Source: Luteipulveratus mongoliensis | Lineage (GTDB): Bacteria > Actinomycetota > Actinomycetes > Actinomycetales > Dermatophilaceae | NCBI RefSeq assembly: GCF_001190945.1 | Contig: NZ_CP011112.1 | Span: 806,001-870,000, forward strand | Length of the DNA: 64,000 nucleotides | Reading direction: 5' to 3' | Part shown: one piece after another, positions 46,076-55,243 of the stretch | Layout: the number at the start of each line of letters is the position of its first letter | How positions within the stretch are numbered: position 1 is the first letter of the stretch | Made by a program: the position numbers and the translations under genes | The notes under the pieces: generated by a model | The model's input: the letters and a program-made list of their open reading frames with translations, nothing else | Told to the model about the DNA's origin: nothing | Database searches by the model: none

Positions 46076-46453
46076 TCAGCCCCAGACCTTCACAGCGACG
46101 ATGTACTCGGCCCGAACTCCGGACACCTCTGCCCACCGACAGGAGCGCCGCCAGTCGACCAGGCTTACATGGCCGCAGCGCCGCGTGGTCCCGCCGAGCT
46201 GGTCCACGACCTGGGCGGCGGTGGTCCCAGGTGGCCCCTGCACGACCCACTTGCGCGCGGCGGTGTGCTCCGACTCCGGGTATGTGTCTCCGCCGGTGAC
46301 GACATAACCGGCGGGTACGCGTGGGCCGGCGCTCCTCGGAGGTGCGCCGTCCAGGAAGAGGGTCTTGGCGGCGATGGCGCAGCTGCCGACGCAGATGAGA
46401 CAGAGCGCCATCGCGATGATCCGTTTGGGCCAGCTCGTGACCTCGTCCCCCAT
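46076..46453 (-). CDS. Hypothetical membrane-anchored protein
   Basis: 125 residues. One N-terminal helix (IIAMALCLICVGSCAIAAKTLFL) follows a short charged start; the rest is soluble, with two cysteines (C93, C105) that could pair outside the cell. No family recognised. A -10-like GATACT lies 5 bases before the ATG, again a leaderless-type arrangement. Divergent from the SNF2 gene, 130 bases apart. Confidence 0.65.
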   Translation of the reverse strand: MGDEVTSWPKRIIAMALCLICVGSCAIAAKTLFLDGAPPRSAGPRVPAGYVVTGGDTYPESEHTAARKWVVQGPPGTTAAQVVDQLGGTTRRCGHVSLVDWRRSCRWAEVSGVRAEYIVAVKVWG

Positions 46454-46583
46454 GGCTCAGTATCGGTCGGCGGTGGCGCGCCCGGGACCCGATTGGTCCA
46501 CATCCCCGCCTGCGTCGAGGGGTTGTCCACACACCCCGGACACCTCCCACAGGGTGTCGGTTGTCCGGTCTACCGTCGGTGTC

Positions 46584-49500
46584 GTGAGTGAGGGGTACGA
46601 AGTCTCGGCAGCCGGGTGGGTCCGGCGCGTCAGTGACCCCGGGATCGAGCGGATCTGCGGTGATCTCGCGCTCGAGCGCGGACTCGGATATCTCGACGCT
46701 GAGCGGGTCACGTCCATCACCACCGGCGACCAGGGCCGGATGCTGCTGGCGGTGGTCGCGGGCAGCCGGCCCAACCCGTACTCCACGATGATCACCGCGA
46801 GCGGTCGCGACGTCGCCGGTGAGCCGGAGTGGTCGGGCCGGTGCAGCTGCCCGGTGCAGGTCAGCTGCAAGCACGTCGTCGCCGTCATCATGACCGCGCG
46901 CGAGGCGCTGGTGGCCGACCCGTCCACTGAGCCGACCGAGTCGCGTCAGCCCTGGCGCGCCGCGCTCGCCAGCCTGGTCGAGACCGCGCCCGAGCCGGTG
47001 TCCGAGCGGCACCCACAGCTCGGTCTCTTCGTCTCTGTGCGACGTCGGGCGACATCGGTGCGGGACAGCACGCCGCGGACCCACATCGAGGTGAGCCCGA
47101 CGCGGCGTACCAAGACGGGCCGCTGGTCCAAGTCGGCCGGCTGGGCGGACTTCGTCTATCGGCACACCGAGCGGACGTCCGACCCGCGTCAGCTCAAGGC
47201 GATCCGTGAGCTGCACGCGATGGTCGAGCAGGACAAGGCGTGGCGCTTCGCCTCGCGCGGACCGACCGTGTCGCTGCATGACCTGCCAGCAGCCGTGTGG
47301 CCGCTGCTGGCACGGGCGGTCGCGGCGGGCATCGAGCTGGTGCCGTCGCCGCACGACGACCTGGACGAGGTTGTCCTGGCCGAGCAGCCGGCCGACGTCG
47401 GTCTCACGATCGACCGGGACGACGAGGGCGGCTTGATGCTCGGCTCGCAGCTCGACCACATGCTGCTGGACCACACGACCACCGATGAGGACGCCGCCGG
47501 CCAGGGATCGGGTCGACACCTTCGACTCGTGTCCGACGCGGCGCCTCAGGCGTCGCGTCACCTCCTCGGGGTGCCGGCTCATGGCGTCGCGGTCATCGAC
47601 GGCGGTCACCTCACCCTGATCCCGCTCACCGAGTCGCCCGACGAGCTCACGTCCGACCTGCTGGACCGACCGCCGCTGCGCATCCCGGCCGATGACGTGC
47701 CCGAGTTCGAGGCGATCTACCTACCGCGGCTGCGGGAGCGGACGCCCCTGCGAGGCGCCACGGTCGCGGGGCGGGGAGAGGCTGCGTCCGGCGTACGACT
47801 GCATGTGCGTGCCGGGTCGCCGTCAACAGGTGCGGTGCGGGTGGAGCTGTCGTTCTTGTACGGCGAGGGTCACCTTGTGCCCGTCGGGCTGGGTTCGTCG
47901 ATGAAGGGTCGCAGGCGGGGCGACGAGCGTGCCCTGGTCGAGTCGCTGAACGAACCGCTGCACGAGCTCGGACTGCTCGAACCCATTGGTGGCATTGGCT
48001 TCTGGCCCATCGGCAGCACACGCCTGACAGGCATGGACGCCGTGCGGCTGACGCTCGCGCTGGACGAGCTGGGTGGCCGGGACAACGTCGAGGTCGAGCT
48101 GGTCGATGACCTGCCGCCGTTCGAGCAGTCGACGGCCGAGCCGCTGATCCAGCTCAGCACGGCTGAGTCGGAGTCCAGCGACTGGTTCGACCTGCACGTC
48201 ACGGTCACGATCGACCAGGAGCAGGTGCCGTTCGAGCCGCTGTTCACCGCGCTCGCGCGCGACGAGGACCACCTCGTGCTCGAGTCGGGCACCTGGTTCA
48301 GCCTGGCGCACCCGGCCCTCCATCGGCTGCGTGACCTGATCGGCGAAGCCCGCGAGCTGGCGGATCCGCAGGCAAAGTCATTGCAGCTCAACCGTTTTCA
48401 GGTCGGGCTGTGGGACGAGCTGGTGTCCGTCGGGGTGATCGGCGAGCAGTGCTCCGCCTGGGAGCAGTCGGTCGATCGGCTCCGTCAGCTCGACAAGATC
48501 GTCACCCCCGAGATGCCGACCGGTTTCCAGGCTCAGCTGCGTCCCTACCAGGAGGACGGGTTCGCCTGGCTGTCGACGCTGTGGGACACCGGACTCGGTG
48601 GCGTGCTTGCCGACGACATGGGCCTCGGCAAGACCGTCCAGACGTTGGCGATGCTCGCGCGCGCGGCCGAGGCCGGTGAGATCGGCGGCGAGGCGGGGCC
48701 GGTGCTCGTCGTCGCGCCGACGTCCGTCGTCGGCACGTGGGCGAGCGAGGCCGCGAAGTTCGCGCCGTCGCTGACCGTGGTGCAGGTGACCGAGACGTCC
48801 AAGAAGCGCACCGCGAGCCTCGCGGAGGTGGCCGCGGTCGCCGATGTCGTCGTGACCTCCTACGCCGTGCTGCGGCTGGACGCCGACGCGTTCCACGGCC
48901 AGCGCTGGCGCGGCCTCGTGCTCGACGAGGCGCAGATGGTCAAGAACCACCAGTCCAAGACATATCAGGCAGCCCGGCGGATCGGGGCGCCGTTCACGCT
49001 GGCGATCTCCGGCACACCGCTCGAGAACTCACTGATGGACCTGTGGTCGCTGCTGTCGCTGACGGCACCGGGCCTCTACCCGCGGCCCGAGCAGTTCACG
49101 ATCGCCTACCGCAAGCCGATCGAGTCGGGTGAGCGCCCGGAGCTGCTCGACCAGCTGCGGCGACGGATCCGGCCACTGATGCTCCGGCGTACCAAGTCCG
49201 CGGTCGCGGCCGATCTGCCGGAGAAGCAGATCCAGGTGATGTCGGTCCCGCACCACCCGGTGCACGCGCGGATCTACGAGCAGCACCTCTCGCGCGAGAG
49301 GCAGCGGATCATGGGGCTGCTCGGCGAGCCCGAGGCCAACCGCGTGGCGATCCTCGCCTCCCTCACGCGACTGCGCCAGCTCGCGCTCGACCCCGCGCTG
49401 GTCGACGACTCGTACGCCGGAGTCGCAACCTCCGCCAAGATCACTGCGCTGGTCGACCAGCTGCGCGAGGTACGCCAGGAAGGGCACCGGGCGCTGGTGT

Positions 49501-49940
49501 TCAGCCAGTTCACGTCCTACCTGCGACTGGTCGAGTCGGCGCTGGGCAACGCGGGCCTGGGCACGTGCTACCTCGACGGGACCATGACGGCCAAGGCGCG
49601 CACGGCGATGATCGAGGAGTTCAAGGGCGGCGACGCCGATGCGTTCCTGATCTCGTTGAAGGCCGGCGGCGTTGGATTGACGCTCACCGAGGCCGACTAC
49701 GTCTTCGTGATGGACCCCTGGTGGAACCCTGCCGCCGAGGCGCAGGCCATCGACCGCACGCACCGCATCGGTCAGGACAAGTCGGTGATGGTCTACCGGA
49801 TGGTGTCGCGCGGCACGATCGAGGAAAAGGTCGTCGCGCTGCAGGACCGCAAGCGTGACCTGTTCGACCGGGTGATCGACGACGGTGGTGCGATGTCCGG
49901 CAAGATCACCGCCGACGACATCCGCGCCCTCCTCGACTGA
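46584..49940 (+). CDS. SWIM zinc-finger SNF2-family ATPase (helicase-like)
   Basis: 1118 residues. SWIM zinc finger CxC...CxH at C87, C89, C95, H97 near the N-terminus; a long middle region (~110-640) of unclear fold; SNF2 N-domain with P-loop DDMGLGKTVQ (~676) and DEAQ box (~780-783); then the C-terminal helicase domain (VFSQFTSYLRL, LISLKAGGVGLTLTEADYVFVMDPWWNPA, DRTHRIGQ). Such proteins remodel protein-DNA complexes or act in RNA polymerase recycling and repair; the exact role here is unknown. GTG start 7 bases after a -10-like TACCGT, suggesting a leaderless mRNA. Confidence 0.92.
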   Translation: MSEGYEVSAAGWVRRVSDPGIERICGDLALERGLGYLDAERVTSITTGDQGRMLLAVVAGSRPNPYSTMITASGRDVAGEPEWSGRCSCPVQVSCKHVVAVIMTAREALVADPSTEPTESRQPWRAALASLVETAPEPVSERHPQLGLFVSVRRRATSVRDSTPRTHIEVSPTRRTKTGRWSKSAGWADFVYRHTERTSDPRQLKAIRELHAMVEQDKAWRFASRGPTVSLHDLPAAVWPLLARAVAAGIELVPSPHDDLDEVVLAEQPADVGLTIDRDDEGGLMLGSQLDHMLLDHTTTDEDAAGQGSGRHLRLVSDAAPQASRHLLGVPAHGVAVIDGGHLTLIPLTESPDELTSDLLDRPPLRIPADDVPEFEAIYLPRLRERTPLRGATVAGRGEAASGVRLHVRAGSPSTGAVRVELSFLYGEGHLVPVGLGSSMKGRRRGDERALVESLNEPLHELGLLEPIGGIGFWPIGSTRLTGMDAVRLTLALDELGGRDNVEVELVDDLPPFEQSTAEPLIQLSTAESESSDWFDLHVTVTIDQEQVPFEPLFTALARDEDHLVLESGTWFSLAHPALHRLRDLIGEARELADPQAKSLQLNRFQVGLWDELVSVGVIGEQCSAWEQSVDRLRQLDKIVTPEMPTGFQAQLRPYQEDGFAWLSTLWDTGLGGVLADDMGLGKTVQTLAMLARAAEAGEIGGEAGPVLVVAPTSVVGTWASEAAKFAPSLTVVQVTETSKKRTASLAEVAAVADVVVTSYAVLRLDADAFHGQRWRGLVLDEAQMVKNHQSKTYQAARRIGAPFTLAISGTPLENSLMDLWSLLSLTAPGLYPRPEQFTIAYRKPIESGERPELLDQLRRRIRPLMLRRTKSAVAADLPEKQIQVMSVPHHPVHARIYEQHLSRERQRIMGLLGEPEANRVAILASLTRLRQLALDPALVDDSYAGVATSAKITALVDQLREVRQEGHRALVFSQFTSYLRLVESALGNAGLGTCYLDGTMTAKARTAMIEEFKGGDADAFLISLKAGGVGLTLTEADYVFVMDPWWNPAAEAQAIDRTHRIGQDKSVMVYRMVSRGTIEEKVVALQDRKRDLFDRVIDDGGAMSGKITADDIRALLD

Positions 49941-49987
49941 GCCCCCCGCCGCGACACCCGCGCTGCCGGCCCGCGACACCCGCGCAC

Positions 49988-50031
49988 TTCTGGCATCCGG
50001 ACGCAGCTCTACCTGCGTTCCCATGCCAGAA
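49988..50031. terminator. Nested hairpin after the SNF2 gene
   Basis: Outer arms TTCTGGCAT and ATGCCAGAA (9 bp) enclose inner arms ACGCAG and CTGCGT (6 bp). It may end the SNF2 transcript or be a palindromic repeat. Two CGCGACACCCGCGC direct repeats lie just before it. Confidence 0.6.
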
Positions 50032-50135
50032 CTGCGCTTCGGTGAGTCGGGATCAGGTGACAGTTGGGCATCGGGTGGGCGCGGTGCGCTGTTCCGCGGC
50101 GCATGCTGGGCCCTCGGGCGAAGGACGGGGGCGGG

Positions 50136-50585
50136 ATGTCGCGTACGTCCAACCGGCTGAAGAGTGCTCTTGCGATCAGCGCGCTGTCGGCGAGCGTCCT
50201 CCTCGGCGCCGGGTGCTCGGACGATGGCGGCCCGGTCAGCCGCGAGATGTGGATTGATGCCTACTGGATCGACGCGTCCGGGCAGCAGCTGACGGCCGAG
50301 GTGACCGGCGGCATCGATGAACGAATCGGCACGCTCAACGTCGTGGAGAACTCCGCGACGGTGCAGGTGACCGCAACCCTGGTCGATGACGACGGTGGGA
50401 AGTACGACGTGAAGGTCGGGTTCCCGCTCCGCGACCGCGTACAGCTCGAGTCGCCCTTGGGCGCGCGCAAGGTGGTGAGCCCTGGTGGCGCAGGAGTGGT
50501 GAGGCGTACGGGCAACCCACCGGCGGGACGAGTCACGGCTGGGCCCACCGAGCTCGGAGGTGCCCTGCAGACGGTGATGCCGTAG
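50136..50585 (+). CDS. Small lipoprotein of unknown function
   Basis: 149 residues. Lipoprotein signal with lipobox LLGAGC. The mature part begins SREMWIDAYWIDASGQQLTAEV and is beta-rich, without a recognised family. The ATG follows a G-rich stretch rather than a clear AGGAGG. A broken paralogue sharing EMWIDA lies 230 bases downstream, so this gene was duplicated. Confidence 0.72.
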   Translation: MSRTSNRLKSALAISALSASVLLGAGCSDDGGPVSREMWIDAYWIDASGQQLTAEVTGGIDERIGTLNVVENSATVQVTATLVDDDGGKYDVKVGFPLRDRVQLESPLGARKVVSPGGAGVVRRTGNPPAGRVTAGPTELGGALQTVMP

Positions 50586-50810
50586 GTCAGCTCGAAGGGC
50601 CGCGCCTGACCCGGCAGTCCTCGGGCCTGACCGGCGTGTCGCGCCGGACCGCTGAGCTGGTCTGCGAAGAAGCGCAACAAGGTTGCCTATCTCCGCAACG
50701 TCGTTGTACTTCTCCGGAACACCCATTCACACCCAGCGTGCAGGGCGGGCTCAGGTGACGGTTCGATCTCGAGCCGTCTAGGAGCAACGTTGCGGGAGCA
50801 CCCTGAAGGC

Positions 50811-51026
50811 ATGTCGGAGTGGGAGGGACCGCGCGGGCCGCGGACCGTGATCGATCGGTTGTGGCGAGCGGCTGTGGCCGGTGGCTTGATCGCGGGCCCG
50901 TTGCTCAGCACCGGGTGCGCCGACGACGCCGGGGCGCCGGTCAGCAGCCACGGCCCGGACCGGGCGGTCAGCGAGATGTGGATCGATGCCTAGATCGGTG
51001 GAGATCAACCGACCGTCCTGCCGTAG
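50811..51026 (+). pseudogene. Broken paralogue of the upstream small lipoprotein
   Basis: Reads MSEWEGPRGPRTVIDRL, hydrophobic stretch, lipobox LLSTGC, then SEMWIDA followed by a stop. In the intact copy this point reads EMWIDAYWID (TAC TGG); removal of three bases (CTG) would give the TAG here. The frame then continues without shift as IGGDQPTVLP to a second stop, matching the intact end (LQTVMP), so most of the middle is deleted. An upstream TTG start (50790) is possible. It may still make a short lipopeptide. Confidence 0.65.
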
Positions 51027-51072
51027 GTCTCGACTCGGCCTCGCCTAGCGGCTCGCCCGGCTCAACCAGCGG
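51027..51072. repeat. Palindromic repeat family, single variant arm
   Basis: GTCTCGACTCGGCCTCGCC, CTAGCGGCTCGCC and CGGCTCAACCAGCGGG: one arm of the family, with CTCAACCAGC in place of CTCGACCAGC. It supplies the stop codon and last codons of the minus-strand acyltransferase. Confidence 0.75.
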
Positions 51073-53293
51073 GCGTGGGCAGGGTGCCGAAGGCGGGGAC
51101 CAGGCGGGCGCGCAGCACCTCGACCAGCGTCATTGCATAGGTAGCGGTGATGTGGTTGCCGGACCGGTAGACGAGCACGTTGCCGATCACCGCCGGGCAG
51201 GCGGCCTGCGGGCAGACCCAGTCGTTGAGCGTGATCAGCGGTACGCCGGCGCGCTTGGTCGCCGCCTGCAGAGCGGGTGTGCCGAGGCCCGCGTTGCGCA
51301 CGAACGTGCACTTGTTCGGCTTCTTACGGTGCGACGACACGCAGTCGACGGTCGACGCGTCCGGTGTAGGCACGTCGGTCAACGCTACGACGCGAATTCC
51401 CTTGGCTTTCAAGCGGTTCCACTGAGTGACGTATCCGTCGGCCATGTGCGTCCGCGTCGCCTGACCGCCGGGCGGCATGGCGTACGCCTCCTGCCCGGAC
51501 ACGAGGACCGCCGCTGGGCGGTGAGCTCCGGTCAGCTGCGCGAGCACGGACGCCGACCAGGCCGTGCACTGCACATAGCGCCCCTGCGAGGGTCGGTAGA
51601 TCGTCTCCGCGTTGAAGGCGCAGCCTGCCTTCGTGTAGACGTCCAGCCGCCAGCCCTGGACACGGGCGATCCGGTCCATCGCATCGACCCACTGGTCGGA
51701 CTTGGAGTCACCGACCAGCGCCACGGTCGTCGTGGCCTTGCGGTTGCCGAGCTCACAGCGGCGCACGTTCGTCGACTCGGGCGAGGTCAGGCACGCGTGC
51801 TTGGGCAGGTCGGTGGTTGCCCGCAGCGGATCCGGGCTGATGGAGGTCGGAGTGAGGTCGAGCGACCCTGCGGCCGGCGGGCGGGCGAGGACGGCGTTCA
51901 CGGGAGGCGGGCCGGTGGGGCTCGGCTTCGCGGTGGAGGTGGCAGACGTCTTGCTACTCGGGATCCCGAACGAGGGCGTCCAGGTGGAAGACGGCGTCGG
52001 CGGTGCGACCGGGGCCGCCGCCGCGCCCGCGCCCTTCGCCTCCGCGGGGGAGGCTTCGGCGATCTGGGCCTGCGCGAACGAGTTGAGCGCGACCCCCGCG
52101 GTCACGCCGACGGCCGTGCACGTGGCACCGACCGCGAGCGCCACAGAAGGCAGCCGGGAGAGGAGCGCGGCCCGGCGTACCGGGTCTTCGAGCATGACGT
52201 ACGTCAGCCAGGCCGGACCGGTGGAGGCGATGACGATGAGCAGCGTGACCGGCCACGCCAGCTCGCCCCACCGCGCTGTGGCGATGGCGACGAGCGGCCA
52301 GTGCCAGAGGTAGAGGCTGTAGGACAGCGCGCCCATCCGCTGCAGACGAGGACGACCGAGCAGCCGTAGCGGCCCCTCCTCGCGGGCGCGGAAACCGCCC
52401 GCGATCACGGCGGCCGTGGCCAACGCGGGCATCAGCGCATTGGAGCTGGGCCAGGCGATCTGCTGGGTGATGGTCAGCGCGCTCAGCACCAGCGTCACCA
52501 GTCCGCCCCACGCGAGCATCGTCGCGGCACCGCGCGTGGACTTCGCCCAGAACGGAGCGAAGAGAGCGACAAGAGCACCGATCCCGAGCTCCCACAGGCG
52601 AGTCGGGGTGACGAAGTAGGCCGGTGCGGGCGAGCTGGCGGTGTCGTAGATCGACCAGACGAGGGACGGCACGATGACCAGGAGGATGCCGCTGATCATC
52701 GCCGTGCGCAGCCGGAGACCGAACTGCCTTGCGAACCAAGCACATCCGAGGATGAGCAGCGGCCACAGAATGTAAAACTGCTCCTCGACCGCGAGCGACC
52801 AGTAGTGCTGGACCGGCGAGGCCGCGGTGTCGGTGGCGAGGTATTGCACGGACTGGTCCGCGAACCGCCAGTTGACGACGTACAGCGCGGACGCAATCAG
52901 GTCGCCGCCGATGGAGGACCAGCGGGTGCTCGGCACCAGCATCAGGGTCAGCAGCGCCGTGGCCACGAGCACCACCGCCGAAGCCGGCAGCAACCGCTTG
53001 GCTCGACGTGCCCAGAAGCGCATCAGAGACAGCCGTCTCGTGGATCGCATCTCGCGGTAGAGCAGCCCGGTGATCAGGAAGCCGGAGATGACGAAGAAGA
53101 CGTCGACCCCGATGAATCCGCCGTCCAGGCCCGGGACCTCAGCGTGCGCGAGCATCACCAGACCGACGGCGATCGCGCGCAGACCCTCGATATCCGGCCG
53201 GAACGTGCCCGTCTGGGCCGCCGTGTGCTGGTCCGCGTCGGATCGCGCGGACCCCTGGACGCGGCGTACCAGCGTGGTCATCTCTCGAATCAT
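51062..53293 (-). CDS. Membrane acyltransferase with C-terminal SGNH domain
   Basis: 743 residues. N-terminal acyltransferase-3 domain with about ten helices and motifs RPDIEGLRAIAVGLVMLAH, GGFIGVDVFFVISGFLI and HYWSLAVEEQFYILWPL; then a Pro/Ala/Ser-rich linker (~420-470) and an SGNH-type esterase domain (VALVGDSKSDQW). Like OafA/YrhL enzymes it probably O-acetylates cell-surface polysaccharide or peptidoglycan. Start 53293 or 53281; neither has a good ribosome-binding site. The final codons come from a palindromic-repeat arm. Confidence 0.9.
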   Translation of the reverse strand: MIREMTTLVRRVQGSARSDADQHTAAQTGTFRPDIEGLRAIAVGLVMLAHAEVPGLDGGFIGVDVFFVISGFLITGLLYREMRSTRRLSLMRFWARRAKRLLPASAVVLVATALLTLMLVPSTRWSSIGGDLIASALYVVNWRFADQSVQYLATDTAASPVQHYWSLAVEEQFYILWPLLILGCAWFARQFGLRLRTAMISGILLVIVPSLVWSIYDTASSPAPAYFVTPTRLWELGIGALVALFAPFWAKSTRGAATMLAWGGLVTLVLSALTITQQIAWPSSNALMPALATAAVIAGGFRAREEGPLRLLGRPRLQRMGALSYSLYLWHWPLVAIATARWGELAWPVTLLIVIASTGPAWLTYVMLEDPVRRAALLSRLPSVALAVGATCTAVGVTAGVALNSFAQAQIAEASPAEAKGAGAAAAPVAPPTPSSTWTPSFGIPSSKTSATSTAKPSPTGPPPVNAVLARPPAAGSLDLTPTSISPDPLRATTDLPKHACLTSPESTNVRRCELGNRKATTTVALVGDSKSDQWVDAMDRIARVQGWRLDVYTKAGCAFNAETIYRPSQGRYVQCTAWSASVLAQLTGAHRPAAVLVSGQEAYAMPPGGQATRTHMADGYVTQWNRLKAKGIRVVALTDVPTPDASTVDCVSSHRKKPNKCTFVRNAGLGTPALQAATKRAGVPLITLNDWVCPQAACPAVIGNVLVYRSGNHITATYAMTLVEVLRARLVPAFGTLPTPAG

Positions 53294-53335
53294 GCTGACT
53301 GCCAGCCGATATCACAGGTTGCCACGCCGACAGGG

Positions 53336-53381
53336 GTCTCGATACGGCCTCGCCGAGGGGGCTCGTCCTACTCGACCTGGT
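53336..53381. repeat. Palindromic repeat family, single arm
   Basis: GTCTCGATACGGCCTCGCC, then GGGGGCTCG and CTACTCGACC: right-type arm only, upstream of the acyltransferase start. Confidence 0.75.
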
Positions 53382-53501
53382 GGCGGCGTCGGCCCATGGG
53401 CAGCTCGCGTTCAGATAGGTCTGCAGGCGCCAACCACGTTGCTTGGCAACGGGATCCAGCGCGTCCGCCCGCCGGGGCAGCGCGCGGGGTATGACAGGAG
53501 C

Positions 53502-54161
53502 ATGGCGACTACGCATCCCGACCAGCCGGTGTCGAACGTCCCGCTCCCGAACGACCGGCTCCCGGACGTGGAGCCGGTCCGGCGTACGCCACTCCCGCTC
53601 GCCGCCCAGCCGGCACGCTGGCTCGAGGGATGGCGCGCGGCCGACGCCGCAGGTCGCGTCATGGCGCCGTTGTCCCGAGCACTGGCGCGGCCACCGCTGG
53701 ATCGGTGGACGCTCGGCAAGACGCTGGGGCATGCGATCCATCCGGCGCTCACTGACCTGCCGATCGGCTTCTGGACCTCAGCGGTGACATTGGACGTGAT
53801 CGGCGGGCCCGACGCGCGCCGCTCCGCTCAGCAGCTGCTCGGCATCGGCACGCTGAGCGCGCTGCCGACCGCACTTACCGGCGTCGCCGAGTGGGATCAG
53901 ATTCCCCGACCGGAGTCGCGCGTGGCCACAGCTCACGCCGCGCTGAACGGTGTCGCCATGGTGCTGTTCGCCGGTTCGTACGTCGCTCGACGCCGCGGGC
54001 GATACGCCGTGGGAGTTGGCCTGGGGCTGGCAGCATCGGTCCCCGCCACGGCCGCCGGCGTGCTCGGCGGGCACCTCACCGGGGTTCGCCACGTCGGCAT
54101 CCGCGACCCCGCGTACAACGCCGACGACGTCGGACCGCAGGTGCAGCGCCCGACCTCGTGA
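53502..54161 (+). CDS. DUF2231-like membrane protein
   Basis: 219 residues. About 60 polar residues at the N-terminus (Pro-rich), then a helical membrane region with the DUF2231 pattern LGHAIHPALTDLPIGFWTSAVTLDVIGG, further helices and a final VLGGHLTGVRH. The conserved histidines suggest a haem- or metal-linked role but none is established. AGGAG lies one base before the ATG; a TATGAC six bases upstream could be a -10. Confidence 0.8.
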   Translation: MATTHPDQPVSNVPLPNDRLPDVEPVRRTPLPLAAQPARWLEGWRAADAAGRVMAPLSRALARPPLDRWTLGKTLGHAIHPALTDLPIGFWTSAVTLDVIGGPDARRSAQQLLGIGTLSALPTALTGVAEWDQIPRPESRVATAHAALNGVAMVLFAGSYVARRRGRYAVGVGLGLAASVPATAAGVLGGHLTGVRHVGIRDPAYNADDVGPQVQRPTS

Positions 54162-54173
54162 CGGAGCACGCGG

Positions 54174-54896
54174 TCATTGCAGGAGCGAGATCTTCTGCCA
54201 GATCTTGCGCGACATCCCGGTGGTGAGCTGCTCGATGGTGCTGACGGTGTCCAGGACCACGCTGTCGGTGGTGTCCTCGGCGCACAGCGCGGCGGTCTTG
54301 GCGACGAGGCTGAGCATCTCGGAGCAGTAGTCGAGGTAGTTGGCCAGCTCGGTCTTCGTCATCTTCAGGTCGATCGACTCGTCCGTGCGCTGGAAGTCGC
54401 TGCGAATGCGGTCCGGGTCCTTGGTCAGCTGGTGCATATCGATGACGTGGGCCAGCGATCGCAGACGGTGGAGGTAGGCGAGGGTGGCCCCGCGCTCCAG
54501 CCGACTCGGCACCGCAGCGAGGAAGAAGACGGCGATGCCGGCGTACACGAGGTCGCTGATCGTGCTCTCGATGAGTGGCACCCACTCCCACGACTGCGAC
54601 GGGCGCTGGTCGATGGCGCCCCTCAGCGCGAGGTAGAGCGTGGCGACGGTGACGAGCACCGCGATCGCGATGCCCACGCGAGAAAGCCTGCGGGCCATAG
54701 TGATTCGGCGCCGCGCGTGCTCGGACCCGGCTGCCACCTGGTCGACCACATTGACGAGCCTGCCGGCCACCTCGCGCAGGTTGCGGTCGGGGAAGCGAGC
54801 AATGATGCGGTGCTGCAGGCGTACGACGGTGGCTCGGACCGCGGAAGCCTGGAGGTGATCGTAGTCGTCCTTCGGCGGCGCCGCACTCCTGGCCAT
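54174..54896 (-). CDS. Hypothetical membrane protein
   Basis: 240 residues. Two hydrophobic helices (VGIAIAVLVTVATLYLALRG and VYAGIAVFFLAAVPSRL) separate a basic N-terminal cytoplasmic region from a helical C-terminal region (AHVIDMHQLTKDPDRIRSDFQRTDESIDLKMTKTEL onward). No family recognised. AGGTGAG lies before the ATG. Converges with the DUF2231 gene 12 bases away. Confidence 0.75.
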   Translation of the reverse strand: MARSAAPPKDDYDHLQASAVRATVVRLQHRIIARFPDRNLREVAGRLVNVVDQVAAGSEHARRRITMARRLSRVGIAIAVLVTVATLYLALRGAIDQRPSQSWEWVPLIESTISDLVYAGIAVFFLAAVPSRLERGATLAYLHRLRSLAHVIDMHQLTKDPDRIRSDFQRTDESIDLKMTKTELANYLDYCSEMLSLVAKTAALCAEDTTDSVVLDTVSTIEQLTTGMSRKIWQKISLLQ

Positions 54897-55000
54897 GGAC
54901 GCTCACCTTATGGCCATTGCGCGGGCCCCGCGCCCTCCTCCGGAAGTCGACCGGCCCCCCTGCTTTCGGCGGATGTGCTCAGGTGGCCGTCGGCGGCAGC

Positions 55001-55198
55001 ATGGATGGCATGAAGGTTCTTATCGGTGTGGTCTTCCTGATCGGCGGGCTGGTGCTCGCGCTCGCGTTGCCCGACACGGAGTTTCTCTGGTTCCGCGGCC
55101 GTCCGCTGGGCGTCGTGCTGGCGATCGTGGGCGTCCTGGACCTCGCTGAGGCCGGGTGGAACCAGTCCAAGAGAGCGGTTCCCGGACGCAGCTCCTGA
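55001..55198 (+). CDS. Small membrane protein (about 65 aa)
   Basis: 65 residues with two hydrophobic helices (MKVLIGVVFLIGGLVLALAL and GVVLAIVGVLDLAEAG), ending in a basic tail. Start could be 55001 or the ATG at 55010. Codon use is like its neighbours. Function unknown. Confidence 0.65.
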   Translation: MDGMKVLIGVVFLIGGLVLALALPDTEFLWFRGRPLGVVLAIVGVLDLAEAGWNQSKRAVPGRSS

Positions 55199-55243
55199 GC
55201 TGGGCGCCGCCCGAAGTTACGGTTCAGTAGGTACGGTGAGGGC

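Noticed and set aside
45927..47609. Long minus-strand open frame opposite the SNF2 start and the small genes
   Set aside because: Crosses several better-supported genes and has no recognisable domain.
49029..50726. Long minus-strand open frame opposite the SNF2 C-terminus and lipoprotein gene
   Set aside because: Antisense to helicase motifs; no conserved pattern.
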